From positions 16,428 through 74,778 of the forward strand of contig FR895124.1 in the NCBI GenBank assembly GCA_000435675.1: a stretch of DNA of 58,351 nt, given 5' to 3'. Shown piece after piece: positions 16,783 to 24,743 of the stretch. The notes below the pieces were generated by a model. That model worked only from the letters and a program-made list of their open reading frames with translations. It had not been told where the DNA came from and did not search any database. Each line of letters opens with the position of its first letter. Within the stretch, counting starts at the first letter, position 1. The DNA comes from Eggerthella sp. CAG:298 (GTDB lineage: Bacteria; Actinomycetota; Coriobacteriia; Coriobacteriales; Eggerthellaceae). The position numbers and the translations under genes are program-made.

Positions 16783-18126
16783 ATGCCCTCTCTCCTCGAT
16801 GCCGCAGAAGCGTTTTCCAAGCTAGGAAAGAAGTCTGTCGAAATCGACCAGGCAGCCTGTGTGCGTGTGCGCCATCGTCATGCGAGCTGCATGGCGTGCT
16901 TTCAGGTTTGTGCGCACGAAGCGATCGCGCGCGACGATGATGGGTTGCTTGCTATCGACAATCACCTCTGCACGGGCTGCGGCGCCTGTGCAAGCGTTTG
17001 TCCAACGAGCGCACTGCAGCTTGTCGAAGATGTTCCCGAGCTTGTTCGGGCTGCGATCGAGAGTATCGCCGAACAGGCGGATGCCCTACAAGACGACACG
17101 GACCCGAGCAGCGCAGACAGCCTTCGCACCGAAAAGCCCTGCGGCACGCTCACGATAAGCTGCGAATATCTGCGCAACCAAGAGGCTGCACTTGAAGAGC
17201 GTGCCCACAGTGAAGCTGGTCTTCGCGTAAAGGCCTCGCCTGACGAGATCGATCCTCCGAAGGCCAAGACCGAGCATGAAGCTGAGTGCTCGCTCACGCT
17301 CAGCTGCCTTGCGGCGCTTGATGAAGCAGCGCTCATCTCTGCAGCCTGCTCGAACGTTGAAGTTCGCTACGAAAGCGGAGACTGCGCCTGTTGCCCGAAT
17401 GCGCAGGGCGAACTGATCGCAACGCTTGGCGAACAAGCAACGCGCTTCCTTGGCGCATTTTTGGCTGCTGCAACACCCGAGCGCCCACTTCCTGCCGCCC
17501 GAGCTCTTCCTGCCGCCTGGTCGCTGGTGACCCCCAACGATGCAGAAAGCGCCACTACCAACACTTCGCCCGAACTATCGCGGCGTGGGCTCTTCGATCA
17601 CTTCATCGAACGCACGACCGACTCTATCGCCGAAGCAGCGGTGGGCACCTTCTACGTGAGCACGACGGCACAGGATCAGAAACGAACGCTCGCTCAACGT
17701 CTTTTTGCCGACAAGGGCATCTTGAAGCACATCGAAGCGGTGCGCAATGAACGCGTGCTCAACGAGCTCTACCGCTTTGATCCCGAATGGGCCGATCAGA
17801 TCTTACCTGAAAAGGAGGATGCTGAGCTTCCTACGCGACTCTTTGGCGAAGTAACGGTAGATGAGACCGCTTGTGACCTGTGTGGTATTTGCATGACGTT
17901 CTGCCCGACGGGCGCGTTAAGCGGTGTGGCGAATGAGCCAGTCAATTCCTTCGTCATGCTGAACCGAGACATCGCACCGAAGGGCGAGCTGAGCTTTCGC
18001 GCGAACGATTGCATGGCGTGCAACCTTTGCTTAGATGTCTGCCCGCATGATGCGCTCGAAATCCAGCGTGGAATCTGCGCGTGCGACCTCTTCGCATTCG
18101 AACCACACACCCTCATCAAAAGATGA
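16783..18126 (+). CDS. Cytosolic four-cluster [4Fe-4S] ferredoxin-like protein
   Basis: 447 residues. Two cysteine groups near the N-terminus (CMACFQVC with an isolated upstream Cys, and CTGCGACASVCPTSA) and two near the C-terminus (CDLCGICMTFCPTGA and CMACNLCLDVCPHDA) would bind four [4Fe-4S] clusters. Between them lie about 270 residues rich in Ala/Glu with a CACC group and no recognised domain. There is no signal peptide or membrane helix. The ATG at 16783 has GGAAG upstream; an earlier in-frame ATG (16729) does not. Divergent placement from dmsABC suggests an electron carrier or assembly factor for that enzyme. This architecture resembles NapF-like maturation ferredoxins, but that is inference. 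Confidence 0.8.
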   Translation: MPSLLDAAEAFSKLGKKSVEIDQAACVRVRHRHASCMACFQVCAHEAIARDDDGLLAIDNHLCTGCGACASVCPTSALQLVEDVPELVRAAIESIAEQADALQDDTDPSSADSLRTEKPCGTLTISCEYLRNQEAALEERAHSEAGLRVKASPDEIDPPKAKTEHEAECSLTLSCLAALDEAALISAACSNVEVRYESGDCACCPNAQGELIATLGEQATRFLGAFLAAATPERPLPAARALPAAWSLVTPNDAESATTNTSPELSRRGLFDHFIERTTDSIAEAAVGTFYVSTTAQDQKRTLAQRLFADKGILKHIEAVRNERVLNELYRFDPEWADQILPEKEDAELPTRLFGEVTVDETACDLCGICMTFCPTGALSGVANEPVNSFVMLNRDIAPKGELSFRANDCMACNLCLDVCPHDALEIQRGICACDLFAFEPHTLIKR

Positions 18127-18150
18127 CAAACTACCCGGTCATTCGTCACC
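18122..18150. repeat. Copy A of a dispersed palindromic repeat
   Basis: The arms GATGACAAAC and ATTCGTCACC flank TACCCGGTC. The element belongs to a family also found at 34275, 35101, 35167 and 38845. It spans the stop of the ferredoxin gene and the last codon of the convergent modE-like gene, where it may act as a transcript end or mRNA-stabilising hairpin. Confidence 0.65.
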
Positions 18151-18490
18151 TGAGCAATTCGTCTAGCAGGCTGGCAGCTTGTTCGTCGAGTTGCTTTTGC
18201 AGTTCTTCGTAGATGGCGATCAAGCGGCGTGCTTCAGGCGTGAGCTCGGAACCCTTGTTTCCTTTGCGCCTCAACAGCTGGATGCCGAACGATTCTTCGG
18301 CATGCTTCAAAATGCTCCATGCCTTGGAGTACGCCATCCCCATCTCTGCTGCCGCCTTGTTGAGCGACCCCGTTTCATCTACGAGCTTGCACAGGCTCAC
18401 GATACCTTTCCCCAGCGCCGGAGTGTGTTCTTCGGTGTTCTTGGCTTTGATGATGAGTTTGACCTCGACTTCGAAATCGCGGGGATCCAT
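18146..18490 (-). CDS. Short ModE-type winged-helix regulator (DNA-binding domain only)
   Basis: 114 residues from the ATG at 18490, which has GGAG five bases upstream. The LysR/ModE-like helix-turn-helix is GIVSLCKLVDETGSLNKAAAEMGMAYSKAWSILKHAEESFG followed by LLRRKGNKGSELTPEARRLI, as in the N-terminal domain of ModE. E. coli ModE continues with two molybdate-binding domains of about 70 residues each; these are absent here. It is divergent from modABC and separated from it by two tandem palindromes, the normal place for an autoregulated molybdate repressor. How it would sense molybdate without the effector domains is open. Confidence 0.85.
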   Translation of the reverse strand: MDPRDFEVEVKLIIKAKNTEEHTPALGKGIVSLCKLVDETGSLNKAAAEMGMAYSKAWSILKHAEESFGIQLLRRKGNKGSELTPEARRLIAIYEELQKQLDEQAASLLDELLR

Positions 18491-18559
18491 GCGTGCTCCA
18501 ATCTGGTTGTAACCATATTGTAAAACGAAGAGAGCTCTCTTCGCGCCAAGTTGATCTAT

Positions 18560-18595
18560 TATTCTTATTCGAGAATATATTCTCAATCGAGAATA
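18560..18595. promoter_or_regulatory. Two abutting palindromes TATTCT-N6-AGAATA, candidate ModE operators
   Basis: The first palindrome covers 18560-18577 (spacer TATTCG) and the second 18578-18595 (spacer CAATCG). They touch without a gap, and each has perfect six-base arms. They lie 70 bases upstream of the modE-like start and 32 bases before modA. The same arms recur at 16644-16661 in the dms control region. Confidence 0.7.
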
Positions 18596-18627
18596 ATTAA
18601 AATCGGGAAGCACCGGGAAGGATGAAG

Positions 18628-19464
18628 ATGGAACAGACCAAACCACACGCGAAGAAAGCGCTCGCGTTCCTTGCGATCATCGTGAGCCTCTTGGCTGCTT
18701 GCCTGCTTGCAGGCTGCAGCAGCTCGAACTCGCAAGAAAAGGTCGAGCTCGAGATCTATGCAGCGAATTCGCTCACCGACGCGATGAACGAAGCGCAGGA
18801 AGCCTACACCAAAGAGAATCCGAACGTAACCTTCAAAGATTCGCAGTATGAAGCATCCGGCACGCTCGTGCAGAAGATCGAGGCAGGTGGCGCACCTGAC
18901 ATCTTTATCTCAGCGAACAAGAAGAACATGGATAAAGTGGTCGAAGACGGCAAGATCGGCGAAGATAAACCCTTCGATCTCTTCGCGAACGACCTCGTTA
19001 TCGTGACCGCTGAAGACTCCGACATCGATGAGCTCGATCTGGCGCAGGCCTGCGATGGCAGCTACACCATTTCCGTAGGCGATAAGAACGTTCCTGCAGG
19101 CACCTATGCCAAGCAGGCGCTCTACACCGTTGGTTGCTACACTAACGAAAGCGGCACCGATGGCGAGATCACCGGCCCGATCAAGGGAAAGGTCACCGAA
19201 GCCGATAAGGTCGGTTCGGTCTGCTCGTATGCTCAGTCTGGTGAAGTCGATCTGGGCTTCGTCTACAGTTCCGATGTTATGCGCTACGGTGGCGTGAAGA
19301 CCGTTTGCACCCTGCCAGCTGATACCCATCAGCCCATCGTCTACCCTGCTGCCGTGCTGAAGGATTCAGCGCACGCTGAGGCTGCAGCTGCGTTCCTCAC
19401 CTGGTGCCAGGAAAGCCCTGAGGCTCAGAAGATCTGGCAAAAATGGGGATTTGAACTCGCTTGA
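18628..19464 (+). CDS. modA: Molybdate ABC transporter substrate-binding lipoprotein ModA
   Basis: About 278 residues. The signal peptide ends in the lipobox LLAGC, so the mature protein is lipid-anchored at the outer face of the membrane. ELEIYAANSLTDAMNEA carries the conserved serine region that binds oxyanions in ModA, and SQYEASGTLVQKIEAGGAPDIFISANKKNMDKV carries the second serine and the classical PDVFISA-type strand. YPAAVLKDS and the C-terminal FLTW...IWQKWGF are family features. The ATG at 18628 is preferred, with GGAAGG six bases upstream; the ATG at 18622 abuts that site. It is the first gene of modABC. Confidence 0.95.
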   Translation: MEQTKPHAKKALAFLAIIVSLLAACLLAGCSSSNSQEKVELEIYAANSLTDAMNEAQEAYTKENPNVTFKDSQYEASGTLVQKIEAGGAPDIFISANKKNMDKVVEDGKIGEDKPFDLFANDLVIVTAEDSDIDELDLAQACDGSYTISVGDKNVPAGTYAKQALYTVGCYTNESGTDGEITGPIKGKVTEADKVGSVCSYAQSGEVDLGFVYSSDVMRYGGVKTVCTLPADTHQPIVYPAAVLKDSAHAEAAAAFLTWCQESPEAQKIWQKWGFELA

Positions 19465-20915
19465 TCATGAATTCTGTCGGCAAACAGAACACCTTTTGGC
19501 TCGCGCTCATCTTGGGTACGAGCCTTCTTTTCGGCGCGTTCTCGCTATGCGGGAGCATGCCTACGTTTGCCTATGGTGCACCTGCTGAATCGGCTCAAAC
19601 AGGCGGTTCGGCACAGGCGCAAGATGCCAATGCGAGCACGGCTTTCCAGGATGTTGAAGTATCTTCTGAAGGAAGTTCAGCGCGCACTTCCGACGTCGAT
19701 TTCGCACTCTCGGATTTCTCCCGTGTCGAGAAAGGCTCGAACCGCCCGATCGAAGGCACGTACCAGGGCTATTGCTACTTGATGGACGCGCCTGCCGATT
19801 CTCTTTGCTTGGTTGACTTGTCGGGTGTGGTGGTGGTCTACGTTCCTGAGGCGCTCGCAAAACAGAACGGGCTCGACCTTGCAAACGAACAGACCCAGGC
19901 CAGCCTCAAGCTCCTATTCAGTGCGCTCGATTCCTATGATGCCCAAGGTAATTCCGTTGTGAAGAACGATGCGGAATGGCTGTTCACGAGCAAGCAGGCC
20001 TTCACCACGCACGGCCTTACGATCGGCTTTTCCCAGGAATATAAACCAGGCTATTTCTACACCTCCGTCCAAACCGACACGGGCGCAGATGTGATGGGTG
20101 AAGAAAGCCCCCTTGCTACCGATGCGAACCTGCGCCTCGCGCATGTCGATTACGCCAACCTACAGGCGAGCGATGCGGTGGCCATCGCGGCGGCTCCTTC
20201 GGCCTTCGAACAACTTGGCAGCTTCTTCCAGACCCTCGACTGGTCGCCCCTTCTGGTCACGCTCAAGACCACGGGCACCGCTATCATCTTCATCTTCATC
20301 TTGGGGTTGCTCGCTGCTTGGTGGACGCTGCGCTTGAAGCCGCGCACCCAAAGCATCATGGACGCGATCTTCACGATCCCGATGGTGCTACCACCCACGG
20401 TCTGTGGCTTCCTGTTGCTCATGTTCTTGGGACGCAACACCCCCGTTGGCGCATGGTTCGACCAGATCGGGTTCCCGCTCGTCTTCAGCTGGCAGGCGAC
20501 CGTTATCGCAGCGGTGGTCGTGGCCTTCCCGCTCATGTATCGCTCGGCACGCGGCGCCTTCGAGTCGATCGATGCCGATATGCTCGATGCTGCCCGCACG
20601 CTCGGCTGGAGCGAAGGACGCATCTTCTTCCGACTCATGCTGCCGCTTGCCTGGTCTTCCGTGGCTGCCGGCACCATGCTCGCCTTCGCACGCGCGCTCG
20701 GTGAGTTCGGCGCAACGCTCTTTCTGGCGGGCAACTATGCAGGTATCACGCGCACCATCCCCATCGCCATCTACTTCGAATGGATGGGTGGCAATATCGA
20801 GGCGGCGTTCTTCTGGACGATCGTGGTGATCATCATCTCCTTCGCGGTGATCTTCGCGATCAACCTCTGGAGCAAGCGCACGACGAAGTATCGTCGTAAG
20901 GAGGTGGAACTGTGA
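19461..20915 (+). CDS. modB: Molybdate ABC permease ModB with a large N-terminal extracytoplasmic domain
   Basis: 484 residues, about twice the usual 220-235 of ModB. Residues about 260-475 are the permease: GLLAAWWTLRLKPRT, IPMVLPPTVCGFLLLMFLGRNTPVG, the EAA loop DAARTLGWSEGRIFFRLMLPLA that contacts ModC, and RALGEFGATLFLAGNYAG. Residues 1-40 look like a signal peptide or first helix, and residues 40-255 form a polar domain of unknown family that should face outside. The frame can start at TTG 19461, overlapping the modA TGA, or at ATG 19467; neither has a strong ribosome site. The fusion is continuous, with no sign of a frameshift. ModC overlaps its end by four bases. Confidence 0.92.
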   Translation: MIMNSVGKQNTFWLALILGTSLLFGAFSLCGSMPTFAYGAPAESAQTGGSAQAQDANASTAFQDVEVSSEGSSARTSDVDFALSDFSRVEKGSNRPIEGTYQGYCYLMDAPADSLCLVDLSGVVVVYVPEALAKQNGLDLANEQTQASLKLLFSALDSYDAQGNSVVKNDAEWLFTSKQAFTTHGLTIGFSQEYKPGYFYTSVQTDTGADVMGEESPLATDANLRLAHVDYANLQASDAVAIAAAPSAFEQLGSFFQTLDWSPLLVTLKTTGTAIIFIFILGLLAAWWTLRLKPRTQSIMDAIFTIPMVLPPTVCGFLLLMFLGRNTPVGAWFDQIGFPLVFSWQATVIAAVVVAFPLMYRSARGAFESIDADMLDAARTLGWSEGRIFFRLMLPLAWSSVAAGTMLAFARALGEFGATLFLAGNYAGITRTIPIAIYFEWMGGNIEAAFFWTIVVIIISFAVIFAINLWSKRTTKYRRKEVEL

Positions 20916-22099
20916 GTCTGGTGGTCGACATCGAGAAGCACTACGGCACCTTCGATCTGGAAGTTGCCTTTGAAGCGGCGCACGAAACGCTCGGCTTCTT
21001 GGGCGCCTCTGGGTGTGGCAAGTCGCTCACACTGCGCTGCATCGCCGGTGTTGAAACGCCTGATGCAGGTAAGATCGTCGTGAATGGCAAGACGTATTTC
21101 GACAAGGCTCCTGGCAAGAAGGCATCCGTGAATCTTTCTGCGCAGGAACGCAAGAGCGCGCTGCTGTTCCAGAATTACCAGCTCTTCCCGAACCTTACCG
21201 TGAAGGCGAATATCGCAGCGGGCATTCCGCGCGAGGTGCTCAAGCGAAACGGTGATGCGCTCATCGAGCGTCAACTCACGCGCTTCGGGCTTCGCGGGCT
21301 GGAGAAGCGCTACCCCCTGCAGCTTTCCGGTGGTCAGCAGCAACGCGTGGCGCTCGCGCGCATGCTCGCCGCCCAGCCCGCGATCCTCATGCTCGACGAA
21401 CCGTTCTCTGCTCTCGATGCGCACTTGAAGAGCGAGCTTGAACAGAGCTTGCTCGATCTGTTCGCCACCTATGAAGGAACCATCCTCTATGTTTCGCACG
21501 ATATCGATGAGGCGTTCCGTTTCTGCGATCGCATTGCGGTGGTGAGCGATGGCACGATCGATGAGATAGCGCCCAAGGATGAGCTCGTGCACGAACCGCG
21601 AAGCTTGGCAGCGATCCGGCTTTCGGGTTGCAAGAACACCACCCCGGCACGCTATGTGAGCGATCATCGCGTATACCTACCTGAATGGGGCGTGGAGATG
21701 GAAACGAAGCGCGTGGTCCCTCATGACGTAGCCTGGCTTGGCGTGCGCGCCTACCACATCAAGCAGGCGCGTGAAGGTGCCGCGGCATCGAACGCGCAGC
21801 CCAATGTGTTCAGGATGCGCTGCGACCGTGTGAGCGATTCGCGTTTCGAGCGTGCCGTCATGGCTGCGTTCGTCGACGAGAAGGGAACTCAGCTTCCCAC
21901 GGCTCTTCACCTGCAGAGCACGCAGGATAGCAAAGTGCGCACCCCAGCACCGCCAGAAAATACCGAGCAAGCATTCCTCAAAAGTCATGTACGATGGAAT
22001 ATCGACAAGCACATTACCGCCGATAACGCTCTGCCTGAGAGAGGAGACTGCGTGTTTCTCACCTTCCCTCCTGAAGCGCTCTATGTGGTGACCCATTAG
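20912..22099 (+). CDS. modC: Molybdate ABC transporter ATP-binding protein ModC
   Basis: 395 residues. Walker A is GASGCGKSLTLR, the Q-loop lies in LLFQNYQLFPNLTV, the signature is LSGGQQQRVALARML, Walker B is ILMLDEPFSALD and the switch histidine is in VSHDIDEA. Residues after about 240 form a C-terminal domain (WLGVRAYHIKQA and onward) resembling the TOBE/Mop-type regulatory domain that binds molybdate in other ModC proteins, but quite divergent. The start is GTG, overlapping the modB TGA as GTGA, with AAGGAGG upstream. A six-base palindrome GGTGAC-CCATTA-GTCACC spans its stop codon at 22087-22104. Confidence 0.93.
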   Translation: MSLVVDIEKHYGTFDLEVAFEAAHETLGFLGASGCGKSLTLRCIAGVETPDAGKIVVNGKTYFDKAPGKKASVNLSAQERKSALLFQNYQLFPNLTVKANIAAGIPREVLKRNGDALIERQLTRFGLRGLEKRYPLQLSGGQQQRVALARMLAAQPAILMLDEPFSALDAHLKSELEQSLLDLFATYEGTILYVSHDIDEAFRFCDRIAVVSDGTIDEIAPKDELVHEPRSLAAIRLSGCKNTTPARYVSDHRVYLPEWGVEMETKRVVPHDVAWLGVRAYHIKQAREGAAASNAQPNVFRMRCDRVSDSRFERAVMAAFVDEKGTQLPTALHLQSTQDSKVRTPAPPENTEQAFLKSHVRWNIDKHITADNALPERGDCVFLTFPPEALYVVTH

Positions 22100-22140
22100 T
22101 CACCTTGCGCAAAGGGAAGCCGAAACACCCTGCTAGTCCT

Positions 22141-23157
22141 ATGAAAGATCGCTTTGGACGCAACATAGATTACCTGCGCATCTCGCTCACCGACCGGTGT
22201 AATTTGCGCTGCGTATACTGCATGCCCGAAGCAGGCGTTGAAACCCGCGAACATGATGAGATCCTCTCCTTCGAAGAGATCGTGCGTGTGGTGGAAGTGG
22301 CTGCACGTTGCGGCATCAAGCACTTGCGCTTCACGGGCGGCGAGCCGCTCGTGCGTAAAGGAGCGCAGGACCTGATCGGCGCTTGCAAGAATGTCCAGGG
22401 CATCGAAGATGTGGCGATCACCACCAATGGTGTTCTCCTGCCACGCTTCGCAAGCGAGTTGAAGGCAGCAGGGCTTTCTCGCGTGAACATCTCGCTCGAT
22501 TCGCTCAACCCCACCACTTATCGCACGCTCACCCGCTGTGGAAACTTGGACGATGCACTTGCGGGCATCCATGCGGCACTCGATGCTGGCTTCGATCCGG
22601 TGAAGATCAATACCGTGGTCATCCGTAGCATGAACCAAGATCTGGCTGCGTTCGCGCGCCTCACGAAAGAGCTCCCGCTCCATGTGCGCTTCATCGAATA
22701 CATGCCGCTTGGTTCGACCTGTTCTTCCGAGGTTGCTCACTGGGATGAGAGCGAGGTCATTCCCTTGCCCGAGCTGATCGAGGCGCTCACTACAAGCTGC
22801 ATTGAGGCTGGTCTGGGTGCTCCCTATCCGCTCGACAATGCAGACCAGCGCGCACTTGCGCCCGCTGGCTGGGGGCCTGCGCGTTACTGGAAGCTTCCCG
22901 ACTCAAGCGGAACGATCGGGTTCATCACTTCGGTGTCCGACCATTTTTGTGCTTCTTGCAATCGCTTGCGCCTTACCGCAGATGGGAAACTGCGCCTGTG
23001 CCTTTTTTCCGATGAAGAGCTCGATGTAAGGGCGGCGCTTCGCGAAGGCACCATAGAAGATGTTGAAGCGTTGTTCTGGCAAGCCATGAAGCAAAAGCCC
23101 GAAAGCCACGCTGCGCGAACCGGCACCGTACGCGAAATGGTCCAAGTGGGTGGCTAA
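22141..23157 (+). CDS. moaA: GTP 3',8-cyclase MoaA (radical SAM)
   Basis: About 338 residues. The radical-SAM cysteine motif is CNLRCVYCMP within RISLTDRCN, followed by FTGGEPLVRKG, TTNGVLL and VNISLDSL. The second [4Fe-4S] site is CASCNRLRLTADGKLRLCLF, and the protein ends in GG, which is essential in MoaA. It converts GTP to 3',8-cyclo-GTP, the first step of molybdenum cofactor synthesis. The ATG at 22141 gives the usual short N-terminus; a TTG at 22105, five bases after modC, would add 12 residues. It directly follows modABC, linking cofactor synthesis to molybdate import. Confidence 0.96.
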   Translation: MKDRFGRNIDYLRISLTDRCNLRCVYCMPEAGVETREHDEILSFEEIVRVVEVAARCGIKHLRFTGGEPLVRKGAQDLIGACKNVQGIEDVAITTNGVLLPRFASELKAAGLSRVNISLDSLNPTTYRTLTRCGNLDDALAGIHAALDAGFDPVKINTVVIRSMNQDLAAFARLTKELPLHVRFIEYMPLGSTCSSEVAHWDESEVIPLPELIEALTTSCIEAGLGAPYPLDNADQRALAPAGWGPARYWKLPDSSGTIGFITSVSDHFCASCNRLRLTADGKLRLCLFSDEELDVRAALREGTIEDVEALFWQAMKQKPESHAARTGTVREMVQVGG

Positions 23158-23205
23158 GCGCTAGAATAGACGCGAACGATACGAACGCACGTCGAAGAGG
23201 AACCG

Positions 23206-23742
23206 ATGGCAGACGAATTGAAGCTGAATCACTTAACTGAACAGGGCAATGCCCACATGGTCGATGTGTCCGAAAAAGCCGAGACCAAACGCATTGCCAT
23301 TGCTGAGGGCTTCATCACCATGCAGGCTGGAACGCTCGCCACCGTGCTTTCTCACCGCGCGAAAAAAGGCGACGTTATCGCGACTGCGCGCATCGCTGGC
23401 ATCATGGCAGCGAAGAAGACGAGCGAGCTCATCCCGCTCTGCCATCCGGTCATGCTCACTAATGTTACTATCGATCTGCTTCCCATCTGGGGAGATGATG
23501 CACCCGCGACCGAAAAGCAGGCGAGCCACGCAAGCGGACCGCACCCTTGCGGCATCCATGTGGTAGCGCAGGCTTCGCTGGTAGGAAAGACTGGCGTTGA
23601 GATGGAAGCGCTCACGGCCGCTTCGGTTGCCTGCCTTACCATCTATGACATGTGCAAGGCGATCGATCGCGGCATGGAGATCGGCGAAGTGCGCCTCGTG
23701 CACAAAGAAGGCGGCAAGAGCGGTGTTTGGCACCGCTCGTAG
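23206..23742 (+). CDS. moaC: Cyclic pyranopterin monophosphate synthase MoaC
   Basis: 178 residues. MVDVSEKAETKRIAIAEG and ARIAGIMAAKKTSELIPLCHPVMLTNV are the conserved MoaC blocks, and GVEMEALTAASVACLTIYDMCKAIDRGMEI carries the active-site lysine region KAID. VRLVHKEGGKSG is the usual C-terminus. It acts after MoaA to form cyclic pyranopterin. About 15 residues inserted after IDLLPIW (a polar DDAPATEKQASHASGPHPCG loop) are longer than in E. coli. GAGG precedes the ATG by seven bases. It starts 48 bases after moaA, in the same presumed operon. Several competing hairpins overlap its 3' end. Confidence 0.95.
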   Translation: MADELKLNHLTEQGNAHMVDVSEKAETKRIAIAEGFITMQAGTLATVLSHRAKKGDVIATARIAGIMAAKKTSELIPLCHPVMLTNVTIDLLPIWGDDAPATEKQASHASGPHPCGIHVVAQASLVGKTGVEMEALTAASVACLTIYDMCKAIDRGMEIGEVRLVHKEGGKSGVWHRS

Positions 23743-23956
23743 CGGTGGGTCCTTCCGCTCTTAAGAATAAGACCTCTGAAACGAATTCACTTCTTGATAA
23801 AAGATTCCATCTTATTGATAGCTTTTAAACTATTTGCTGAATTTCTCAATGAATTGTGAAGCTGGAAGAACGAAGGAATACATCTGATAAGCGCTATAGA
23901 TCGGTTGCTTCAATAAAAACTGAATACCCGCCGGGCGCTCTTTATACTCATTCTTA

Positions 23957-24226
23957 TCAGGCTAGCTCTCCAAGAAAAGATTCAAGGTGCTTGAACAAGT
24001 CATGATTCAAAGAATAGTGCATCCATCGACCGTCTTTTCTTGATTTGACCAAACCGCAACTACTCAGGAGCTTCATGTGATGAGACAATGTTGGCTGCGC
24101 TATGTTAAGAGTGTCGAGCAAGTTACAAGCGCATATCTCTTCTTGCTTAGCAATGAGCATAACGATGCGCAATCGATTTTCATCTCCAAGAATCTTGAAT
24201 ACCTGCGCGGCATCCTTTGAAGTCAT
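23957..24226 (-). CDS. arsR: ArsR/SmtB-family metalloregulatory repressor
   Basis: 89 residues: VFKILGDENRLRIVMLI, then EEICACNLLDTLNIAQPTLSHHMKLLSSCGLVKSRKDGRWMHYSLN. The C-A-C in helix 3 next to the DNA-recognition helix matches the ELCVC site of arsenite-sensing ArsR proteins, and a third cysteine (SSCG) lies nearby. It is the distal gene of a minus-strand set (permease, permease, thioredoxin-like, arsR), separated from the thioredoxin-like gene by 76 bases. AGAGG lies seven bases before the ATG. Inducer assignment to As(III)/Sb(III) is inference from the cysteines. The gene and its flanks are visibly A+T-richer than the moaC side. Confidence 0.9.
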   Translation of the reverse strand: MTSKDAAQVFKILGDENRLRIVMLIAKQEEICACNLLDTLNIAQPTLSHHMKLLSSCGLVKSRKDGRWMHYSLNHDLFKHLESFLGELA

Positions 24227-24302
24227 CGCTAAACCTCTATCCTCACATAGTTCGATATTTCTCTATATTCTCTTACGAATGATGCTCGGTCAAGAAACTT
24301 AC

Positions 24303-24691
24303 TTACTCTGTAGTGCAACAAAGCAGCTTTTCGACCTCATCAACTTTGAGCACCTTTCCCTGCGAGACGATTTTCCCGTTCACGAGAGAAGCGCAGGCGT
24401 GGACATGACTCCTGCCTCAGCTATCGCGGCTGGGTCTGTGACGTATTCGACGCCCACCGAACCGTCTGCCTTCGAAGCAGCAGCCTGGGCGTTCTCGTGG
24501 AGCTGGTGGCAGCGCTTGCATCCCGGGCCCAGCACCGTGAGCGTGATAGATTCCGCCCCAGGCGCATCGCAGGCGTCCCCGCAGTCGCACGGCGCAGCGA
24601 TATCGCCCTCGGGCAGCTCCACGATCTCCATCTCGCAGCAGCAGCTCTCCTTCTTTTCTTCCTTGCCGAATATCTTTCCGAAAAGTCCCAT
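24303..24691 (-). pseudogene. Thioredoxin-like redox protein (TM0996/MTH895 type), frameshifted near the 3' end
   Basis: The start at 24691 has AAAGGA seven bases upstream. The frame encodes MGLFGKIFGKEEKK, a cysteine-rich linker (ESCCCEME...PCDCGDACD), then the small-thioredoxin domain with the active site GPGCKRCHQL and ends at STPALLS with TGA at 24380-24382. Skipping two bases of the TCTCTC run (24384-24389) restores VNGKIVSQGKVLKVDEVEKLLCC, the expected last strand and helix, ending in TAA at 24303-24305. So the domain is intact at the DNA level except for a two-base indel in a dinucleotide repeat. This is either a real inactivation, a phase-variable tract or a sequence error. Partner genes: permease upstream, arsR downstream. 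Confidence 0.8.
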
Positions 24692-24743
24692 TTCTATATC
24701 CTTTCTCTTAAGGGTCTCCTGTCTTTGTTTTGCCCGCATGACA

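Noticed and set aside
22087..22104. GGTGAC-CCATTA-GTCACC across the modC stop codon
   Set aside because: The arms resemble those of the dispersed repeat, but the core is missing; too short to count as a copy.
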